From Vreelandella olivaria (GTDB taxonomy: Bacteria > Pseudomonadota > Gammaproteobacteria > Pseudomonadales > Halomonadaceae), in contig NZ_JALPZO010000109.1 in assembly GCF_023507745.1 (NCBI RefSeq), forward strand, positions 1 to 62,321: 62,321 bases of DNA, written 5' to 3'. The number at the start of each line of letters is the position of its first letter. Position 1 is the stretch's first letter. The notes under the pieces are model-generated. The model was not told where the DNA came from, made no database searches, and worked only from the letters and a program-made list of their open reading frames with translations. A program made the position numbers and the translations under genes. This document shows positions 51,588 through 62,321 of this stretch, piece by piece.

Positions 51588-54500
51588 ATGAATAGAGGTC
51601 TTCACCAGCCAGGCGAGTTTCGCGACAACTGTGGCTTTGGCCTAATTGCCCATATGGAAGGGCAAGCCAGTCACGACTTGCTTAAAACGGCTATAGAATC
51701 GCTTACCTGCATGACCCACCGTGGTGGCATTGCGGCCGACGGTAAAACCGGCGATGGCTGCGGGCTGTTGCTGAAAATGCCAGCACAATTCATGCGTGCA
51801 GCGGCAAAAAAAGCACTGGATGTCGAGCTAGGTGAGCACTTTGCGGTGGGCGCAGTGTTCCTGCCCAATGACGATGCGCGCGCAAGCCATGCAAAAGAGA
51901 CCCTGACCCGAGAACTGGCAGCTCGTGGCCTGGAAGTACTGGGTTGGCGGGAAGTGCCCACCGACTCCAGTGTCTGTGGGCCGATGGCACTTGACTGCCT
52001 GCCACGTATTGAGCAGCTGTTTGTACAGCCGGGCAGTAGTGACAGTTTTGCTGTCGATCTGTTTATGGCCAGGCGCTATGCAGAGCAGGCGCTGCGCAGC
52101 GAAGAGGACTTCTATGTCGCCTCGCTCTCTTCAGAAGTGGTGTCCTATAAAGGCCTGGTAATGCCGGAAGATCTGCCGGCTTTCTACAAAGACCTTAACG
52201 ACCCGCACCTGGAAACCGCAATCTGCGTTTTCCACCAGCGTTTCTCAACCAACACAGCCCCCCGCTGGCCGCTGGCTCAGCCGTTCCGCCTGCTGGCCCA
52301 CAATGGTGAAATCAACACTATCGAAGCCAACCGCGGCTGGGCGAACTCCCGTAAAGCGAACTTCGTTAACGAGCGGCTTCCGGATATCGCCAAGCTGGAT
52401 GAAATTGTCAATACCACCGGCTCTGACTCCTCCAGTATGGATAACATGCTGGAAGTGTTGTTAACGGGCGGTATGGAGTTGCACCGAGCAGTACGCATGA
52501 TGGTGCCGCCCGCCTGGCAAAACGTAGAGACCATGGATGCCGAGCTGCGGGCGTTCTACGAGTACAACTCCATGCATATGGAGCCGTGGGACGGTCCTGC
52601 TGGCGTGGTCATGACGGATGGCCGTCAGGCCGTCTGTATGCTGGACCGTAACGGCCTGCGCCCGGCGCGCTGGGTAATTACCAAAAACGGCTACATTACC
52701 CTGGCATCGGAGATTGGAACGTATGGCTATAAGCCTGAAGATGTGGTCGCCAAAGGCCGCGTTGGTCCTGGTCAGATGCTGGCGGTTGATACCCAGACCG
52801 GTGAAGTGCTGCACACCCAGGACATCGATAATCGCCTGAAGTCCGCGTATCCCTACAAGCGCTGGCTGAAGCAGGAAGCCAGCTACCTTGAGTCTGCGCT
52901 GACCGAACTTGCCCGCTTCCAAACCATGGGAGTCGATGCGCTCAATGTGCAGCAGAAGATGTTCCAGGTAACCTTTGAGGAGCGTGATCAGGTACTGCGC
53001 CCGCTGGCCGAAAGCGGCCAGGAGGCGGTGGGCTCCATGGGTGATGATACGCCTATGGCGGTACTGTCCAGTCGCCCGCGTCTGTTGACGGACTTTTTTC
53101 GTCAGAAATTTGCCCAGGTAACCAACCCACCGATTGACCCGCTGCGTGAAGCGATCGTCATGTCGCTGGAAACCTGTTGTGGCGCTGAGCTAAACGTCTT
53201 CAAGGCAACGCCAGAGCATGCTCACCGGCTGATTTTGACCACGCCGGTGTTGTCGCCGCGTAAATTTACCGCGCTGGTCAGTCAGGATGACCCTGCCTTT
53301 GCCAGCCATACGCTGTCGCTGGGCTATGACCCTGAACAGACCAGCTTGCAGCAGGCAGTCAAGGCACTGAGCCGGGAGGCGGAAGCACAGGTACGAGCAG
53401 GCAAAGTGATCCTGGTGCTGACCGATGCTGAGCTACCCAAGGGGTACATCCCTATCCAGGCGGTCTTGGCAGTAGGGGCTGTTCACTCCCACTTAGGTCG
53501 GCTTACGCTGCGCCCCAATGCCAATATTGTGGTAGAGACCGGCTATGCACGGGATGCCCACCAAATGGCAGTTCTGTTTGGCGTGGGTGCCACCGCTGTC
53601 TATCCATGGCTTGCTTATCAGGTCATGGCCGATATGCACCGCACTGGCGAGCTGACCGGTAATCCAGCCGATGCGCGTGAGAACTATCGTAAAGGCCTGC
53701 AGAAAGGGCTGTTTAAGATACTCTCGAAAATGGGTATCTCTACACTGGCCTCTTACCGCGGCTCCATGCTATTTGAAGCTGTTGGCCTGTCGGGTGAGGT
53801 GATGAATACCTGTTTTGTGGGGATGGCCTCACGTATTCAGGGAACGGGGTTTGCAGAGTTGCAGTTGCAGCAAGAACTGCTGGCCAAGGATGCCTGGATT
53901 CCCCGTAAGGGTATCTCCCAGGGGGGGATACTGAAGTATGTGCACGGACACGAATATCACGCCTACAACCCTGATGTGGTGAAGGCGCTGCAAGGGGCTG
54001 TGCAAGAGGGTAGTTACGCCAAGTGGAAAAAATTTGCCCAGTTGGTTAACGAGCGCCCGGTAGCGACTATTCGCGACCTGCTCAGGCTTAAGCCTTCGGA
54101 TACGCCGGTGCCGCTGGATGAGGTGGAGCCTATTGAGGCCCTCATTCCGCGCTTCGATAGTGCCGGTATGTCGTTGGGTGCGCTCTCTCCGGAAGCCCAC
54201 GAAGCGCTGGCCCAGGCGATGAACGAGGCAGGTGGCCGCTCCAACTCCGGTGAAGGCGGCGAAGATCCGGCTCGCTATGGCACTATCCGCAGTTCGAAAA
54301 TCAAACAGATTGCCTCGGGCCGCTTTGGTGTGACACCGGCGTATCTGGTCAATGCAGAAGTACTACAGATTAAAGTGGCCCAGGGCGCCAAGCCCGGCGA
54401 GGGCGGCCAGCTTCCCGGCGGCAAGGTCAATCAACTGATTGCCCGCTTGCGCTACTCGGTGCCGGGTGTCACATTGATTTCACCACCGCCCCATCATGAC

Positions 54501-56030
54501 ATCTACTCCATTGAAGATCTGGCTCAGCTGATCTTCGATCTGAAGCAGGTCAACCCAGATGCTCAGGTTTCTGTGAAACTGGTCTCCGAGCCGGGTATTG
54601 GCACGATTGCTACGGGTGTTGCCAAAGCCTATGCGGATTTGATCACCGTTTCCGGTTATGATGGCGGCACGGCAGCGAGTCCATTAACCTCCATCAAGCA
54701 CGCAGGCTCTCCGTGGGAGTTAGGCCTGCCGGAAGTCCATCAGGCGCTGCGTATCAACGGCCTGCGGGACAAGATTCGTCTGCAAACGGATGGTGGCCTG
54801 AAGACCGGACTTGATGTGGTAAAAGCCGCTATTCTTGGCGCGGAAAGCTTTGGCTTTGGCACTGCACCGATGGTGGCGCTGGGCTGTAAGTACCTGCGTA
54901 TTTGCCACCTGAATAACTGTGCGACCGGCGTTGCCACTCAGGATGATTTCCTGCGCGGCGAACACTTCCGCGGCACCGTGGATATGGTGAAAAACTACTT
55001 CCGCTTTATCGCTGAAGAAGTGCGCGAATTGATGGCGGTGCTGGGTGTACGCCAATTGACCGATTTGATTGGCCGTACCGATCTGCTGGAAGTACTGGAA
55101 GGTAATACGGCCTCCCAGCGTAAGCTGGATCTAACGCCGTTGCTGGCCAACGATTTCGTGCCTGCCGATGCGCCGCAGTTTTGTCAGGTGAGCCGGAACG
55201 TGCCTCATGATCCGGGCGCCAAGAACCAGGAAGTACTGGCAGCACTCAAACAGGCGATTGAATCCCAGTCGGGCGGCAGCTTCGATTTCACTATTACCAA
55301 CTGCGACCGCAGTGTGGGCGCGTTAACCTCTGGCGCGATTGCCAAGCGGTATGGTGAGGATGGCCTGGAAGCGGCACCGGTGACAGCACGCTTTACGGGT
55401 GTGGCCGGCCAAAGCTTCGGGGTTTGGAATGCCCGTGGCTTGAACCTTTACCTCGAAGGCGATGCCAACGACTACGTGGGTAAAGGTATGAACGGTGGCA
55501 GCATTGTGATTGTGCCGCCTAAAGGAAGCCAGTTTGAGAGCCATAAAACGGCCATTATTGGTAACACCTGCCTCTATGGTGCCACCGGCGGTACGCTGTA
55601 TGCAGCCGGAACCGCAGGCGAGCGTTTTGCGGTGCGCAACTCTGGGGCGACGGCGGTGATTGAGGGGGCAGGTGACCACTGCTGTGAATACATGACCGGT
55701 GGTTTGGTCTGCGTGCTGGGTGAAACCGGCGTTAACTTTGGTGCGGGCATGACCGGTGGTTTTTCCTATGTATTGGATGAAGACCGGACTTTCGTGGACA
55801 AGTACAACCACGAACTGGTCGAGATCCACCGGATCAATACCGAAGCGATGGAAGCGTATCGTCGCCACCTGCGGGAGATGATCGAAGCCTATGTGGCGGC
55901 GACCGGCTCTGCTCGAGGTGAGGCGATTCTGGAAGACTTCAGCGACTATGCGCGCCACTTCTGGCTGGTGAAGCCAAAAGCGGCCAGCCTGGGTAGTCTG
56001 CTGGATCAGTCTCGGCGTCAGCCGCAATAA
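51588..56030 (+). CDS. gltB: Glutamate synthase, large subunit
   Basis: A 1480-residue enzyme of full length. After a 14-residue propeptide the class II glutaminase nucleophile appears as [12 protein letters not shown]. The central and FMN-binding parts follow, with [17 protein letters not shown] and [20 protein letters not shown], and the iron-sulfur cysteines in [19 protein letters not shown] context ([16 protein letters not shown]). The C-terminal beta-helix ([12 protein letters not shown]) is present. It forms glutamate from glutamine and 2-oxoglutarate with GltD, transcribed in the same operon 33 bases downstream. Confidence 0.97.
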   Translation: MNRGLHQPGEFRDNCGFGLIAHMEGQASHDLLKTAIESLTCMTHRGGIAADGKTGDGCGLLLKMPAQFMRAAAKKALDVELGEHFAVGAVFLPNDDARASHAKETLTRELAARGLEVLGWREVPTDSSVCGPMALDCLPRIEQLFVQPGSSDSFAVDLFMARRYAEQALRSEEDFYVASLSSEVVSYKGLVMPEDLPAFYKDLNDPHLETAICVFHQRFSTNTAPRWPLAQPFRLLAHNGEINTIEANRGWANSRKANFVNERLPDIAKLDEIVNTTGSDSSSMDNMLEVLLTGGMELHRAVRMMVPPAWQNVETMDAELRAFYEYNSMHMEPWDGPAGVVMTDGRQAVCMLDRNGLRPARWVITKNGYITLASEIGTYGYKPEDVVAKGRVGPGQMLAVDTQTGEVLHTQDIDNRLKSAYPYKRWLKQEASYLESALTELARFQTMGVDALNVQQKMFQVTFEERDQVLRPLAESGQEAVGSMGDDTPMAVLSSRPRLLTDFFRQKFAQVTNPPIDPLREAIVMSLETCCGAELNVFKATPEHAHRLILTTPVLSPRKFTALVSQDDPAFASHTLSLGYDPEQTSLQQAVKALSREAEAQVRAGKVILVLTDAELPKGYIPIQAVLAVGAVHSHLGRLTLRPNANIVVETGYARDAHQMAVLFGVGATAVYPWLAYQVMADMHRTGELTGNPADARENYRKGLQKGLFKILSKMGISTLASYRGSMLFEAVGLSGEVMNTCFVGMASRIQGTGFAELQLQQELLAKDAWIPRKGISQGGILKYVHGHEYHAYNPDVVKALQGAVQEGSYAKWKKFAQLVNERPVATIRDLLRLKPSDTPVPLDEVEPIEALIPRFDSAGMSLGALSPEAHEALAQAMNEAGGRSNSGEGGEDPARYGTIRSSKIKQIASGRFGVTPAYLVNAEVLQIKVAQGAKPGEGGQLPGGKVNQLIARLRYSVPGVTLISPPPHHDIYSIEDLAQLIFDLKQVNPDAQVSVKLVSEPGIGTIATGVAKAYADLITVSGYDGGTAASPLTSIKHAGSPWELGLPEVHQALRINGLRDKIRLQTDGGLKTGLDVVKAAILGAESFGFGTAPMVALGCKYLRICHLNNCATGVATQDDFLRGEHFRGTVDMVKNYFRFIAEEVRELMAVLGVRQLTDLIGRTDLLEVLEGNTASQRKLDLTPLLANDFVPADAPQFCQVSRNVPHDPGAKNQEVLAALKQAIESQSGGSFDFTITNCDRSVGALTSGAIAKRYGEDGLEAAPVTARFTGVAGQSFGVWNARGLNLYLEGDANDYVGKGMNGGSIVIVPPKGSQFESHKTAIIGNTCLYGATGGTLYAAGTAGERFAVRNSGATAVIEGAGDHCCEYMTGGLVCVLGETGVNFGAGMTGGFSYVLDEDRTFVDKYNHELVEIHRINTEAMEAYRRHLREMIEAYVAATGSARGEAILEDFSDYARHFWLVKPKAASLGSLLDQSRRQPQ

Positions 56031-57482
<1,452 letters not shown>

Positions 57483-57522
57483 GCTTGGTTTTATATGGTG
57501 AGCCTTACCGGTAATAGCGGCG

Positions 57523-57640
57523 CCAGCGACAGGTCGTAGCGGGGGTCTTTCGCCAGGATGGCGAAAGTAGCGTCCATGGACGGGTTTACAGCGCTCTCGC
57601 CAAGGCCTGTCGTGGGGAGAGCGTGAGTTTCATGCTCTCC
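57523..57640 (+). repeat. Dispersed intergenic repeat, copy B
   Basis: Contains GTAGCGGGGGTCTTTCGCC, ATGGCGAAAGTAGCG, CCATGGA, ACAGCGCTC and CGCCAAGG, the same elements as copy A at 7784-7915 but without its insert. It ends with a hairpin GGAGAGC (57616-57622) / GCTCTCC (57634-57640), which may serve as gltBD terminator. Confidence 0.75.
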
Positions 57641-57653
57641 TGACCAGTTCAAA

Positions 57654-57682
57654 TTGAGCCTTAGGGCGTACTCTGCTATTCT
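57654..57682 (+). promoter_or_regulatory. Sigma-70 type promoter of pyrG
   Basis: TTGAGC (57654-57659), 17-base spacer, TATTCT (57677-57682), about 55 bases before the pyrG start. No strong Shine-Dalgarno sequence precedes the ATG. Confidence 0.6.
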
Positions 57683-57722
57683 GTCGTCCCATCCTGGTGT
57701 GGCTTTCTGTTACGCCTTTTGA

Positions 57723-60274
<2,552 letters not shown>

Positions 60275-60302
60275 TCGCGACAATAAACGTGGTATACCTT
60301 AA

Positions 60303-61634
<1,332 letters not shown>

Positions 61635-61654
61635 GCCCAAAATCTCGCCCCGCG

Positions 61655-61694
61655 TGTAAGAGATCTCTTAAAATTTTGTAAGAGATCTCTTACA
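61655..61694 (+). promoter_or_regulatory. Tandem GacA/UvrY-type boxes
   Basis: TGTAAGAGATCTCTTAAA (61655-61672) and the perfect palindrome TGTAAGAGATCTCTTACA (61677-61694), 22 bases apart (two helical turns). The known upstream activating element of csrB/rsmY/rsmZ genes is TGTAAG-N6-CTTACA. The sites lie about 190 bases upstream of the GGA-rich RNA candidate, similar to the distance reported for csrB. Confidence 0.8.
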
Positions 61695-61791
61695 AATGCC
61701 GACGACATTCGCTCGGTTTGGGGTAGGAAAAAACGAAATTCTTCACTAATTTTATTTTAAGTTATTGATTTATATATGACTGGTAAAAATG

Positions 61792-61823
61792 GGCGAGTTG
61801 CTAAGACTCGCCTTCTGTTTTTT
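61792..61823 (+). terminator. Rho-independent terminator downstream of eno
   Basis: GGCGAGT (61792-61798) and ACTCGCC (61806-61812) form the stem, followed by TTCTGTTTTTTT. It probably ends the eno transcript, leaving a 3' leader that contains the GacA boxes. Confidence 0.85.
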
Positions 61824-61860
61824 TGGCCTCCTTGAGAAGGTTTTATTATCTGCCACAATG

Positions 61861-62038
61861 TACTCAGGACAAGGGGAGGCAAGGATGCTTCAGGCAGGAT
61901 GCAACGAACGGGATGCAGGCAGATGCGCCGGGTGACACAGTGATGTGAGCCCTGGCAAGGAAGTCATCTGAGGAGGTTGACCCAGGGAGTGGTCAGAGGA
62001 AGTGCTTGGAGCGGGCGGCCTACGGGCCGCCTTTTTTT
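61861..62038 (+). ncRNA. CsrB/RsmZ-family CsrA-sequestering RNA candidate
   Basis: Ten GGA triplets lie between 61867 and 62010 (at 61867, 61875, 61883, 61897, 61911, 61959, 61972, 61986, 61998, 62008), several as CAGGATG or AAGGATG, the CsrA-binding consensus. The stretch has no open gene and ends in a strong terminator at 62014-62038. A possible promoter is TTGAGA (61832-61837) with a 17-base spacer to ACAATG (61855-61860), or TATTAT at 61844-61849. With the GacA boxes upstream this matches the csrB/rsmZ design: the RNA would titrate the translational repressor CsrA/RsmA. The exact 5' end is an estimate. Confidence 0.75.
62014..62038 (+). terminator. Terminator of the small RNA
   Basis: GGCGGCC-TACG-GGCCGCC stem-loop (62014-62031) followed by seven T (62032-62038). 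Confidence 0.9.
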
Positions 62039-62068
62039 GTATCTGGCTGGATATTAGCGAGGAGTCAC

Positions 62069-62321
62069 ATGGATCTGGTCAAGGTTGGTGATAGGGTTGT
62101 CTGTCAATGCAAGGGTGGGCCGCACCGGATTGTTAGTGGTGCCAGGACCATGTTCGTCGATGGTATGCCGGTTGCACGGGTGGGCGATACATCGTCATGC
62201 GGGGCCACCATTACCACAGGAGCGGCCTGGTTCGAGGTGGAAGACGCCCCGGCAGCAATCAACGGCAGCGCCACCTCCTGCGGTGGCTATGTGGCTGCGT
62301 CATCGAGCGCTGTCACAGGCT
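62069..62321 (+). CDS. PAAR domain protein, 5' part (right copy)
   Basis: From ATG 62069 (GAGGAG a few bases upstream) 84 codons are visible before the window ends. VCQCKGGPHRIVSGARTMFV, then DGMPVARVGDTSSCGATI and GSATSCGGYVA, form a PAAR repeat domain, the sharp metal-stabilised tip of the type VI secretion spike. The first 21 residues are identical to the left copy at 1-64. The C-terminal part, where an effector could be fused, is outside. It follows the CsrB-like RNA directly; Gac/Rsm systems control type VI secretion in Pseudomonas, so the neighbourhood may be meaningful. Confidence 0.85.
   Translation, partial: MDLVKVGDRVVCQCKGGPHRIVSGARTMFVDGMPVARVGDTSSCGATITTGAAWFEVEDAPAAINGSATSCGGYVAASSSAVTG

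Noticed and set aside
61700..61791. Possible second small RNA between the GacA boxes and the first terminator
   Set aside because: No clear promoter and no GGA cluster; more simply the 3' end of the eno transcript.

Overview
The window reads as a chromosomal segment of a halophilic gammaproteobacterium, most likely a Halomonas relative. The basis is gene content and order: ponA, pilMNOPQ, aroK, aroB, then gltB, gltD matches the arrangement known from Pseudomonas and relatives, pyrG-kdsA-eno is also conserved, and a TAXI-type TRAP transporter and glutarate catabolism genes are present. The genus assignment is inference.

Layout. 1-64 and 62069-62321 hold the 5' ends of two nearly identical PAAR (type VI secretion tip) genes pointing outward, so the whole window lies between inverted copies. 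461-3782 is a glutarate / glutaryl-CoA block (CoA-transferase, glutaryl-CoA dehydrogenase, CsiR-like GntR regulator). 4140-7686 is a TAXI TRAP transporter operon (binding protein, DUF1850 protein, fused permease). 7993-17225 is PBP1A plus the type IV pilus assembly operon pilMNOPQ and the shikimate genes aroK and aroB.

17226-51140 is an accessory island between aroB and gltB, where relatives usually carry only a damX-like SPOR gene. It starts with a MipA/OmpV outer membrane protein and a two-component system. At about 20450 it becomes visibly more GC-rich and turns into a mosaic of oxidoreductases (six intact short-chain dehydrogenases, two NAD-dependent epimerase-like proteins), hydrolases, an O-methyltransferase and a DUF3500 protein. 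These are interleaved with small regulators (LysR, TetR, MarR, AraC), most of which have a visible palindromic operator. From 33810 to 46458 it carries a secreted hydrolase, a second two-component system, a phospholipid-methyltransferase-like protein, an RND efflux adaptor and pump, a PAP2 phosphatase, a GtrA flippase, an ArnC/GtrB-like glycosyltransferase and an ArnT-like membrane glycosyltransferase. Three promoter regions in this block share a direct-repeat box (CTTGAT-N5-CTTGAC type), and two share a longer homologous leader. I read this as one cell-envelope remodelling / cationic-peptide-type resistance regulon driven by the 34996-37077 two-component system. The island also holds gene remnants: an aldo/keto reductase and a GlcG-like gene with internal deletions, TetR, SDR, hydrolase and Old Yellow Enzyme fragments, and a relaxase N-terminus that points to a past conjugative element.

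51588-61634 returns to core genes: gltB, gltD, pyrG, kdsA, eno. Downstream of eno are two tandem GacA/UvrY-type boxes (TGTAAG-N6-CTTACA) and, about 200 bases further, a terminator-ended stretch with ten GGA motifs. I interpret it as a CsrB/RsmZ-family regulatory RNA.

No tRNA, rRNA, CRISPR array or intact insertion sequence was seen. All family calls rest on reading motifs by eye; no database search was run.
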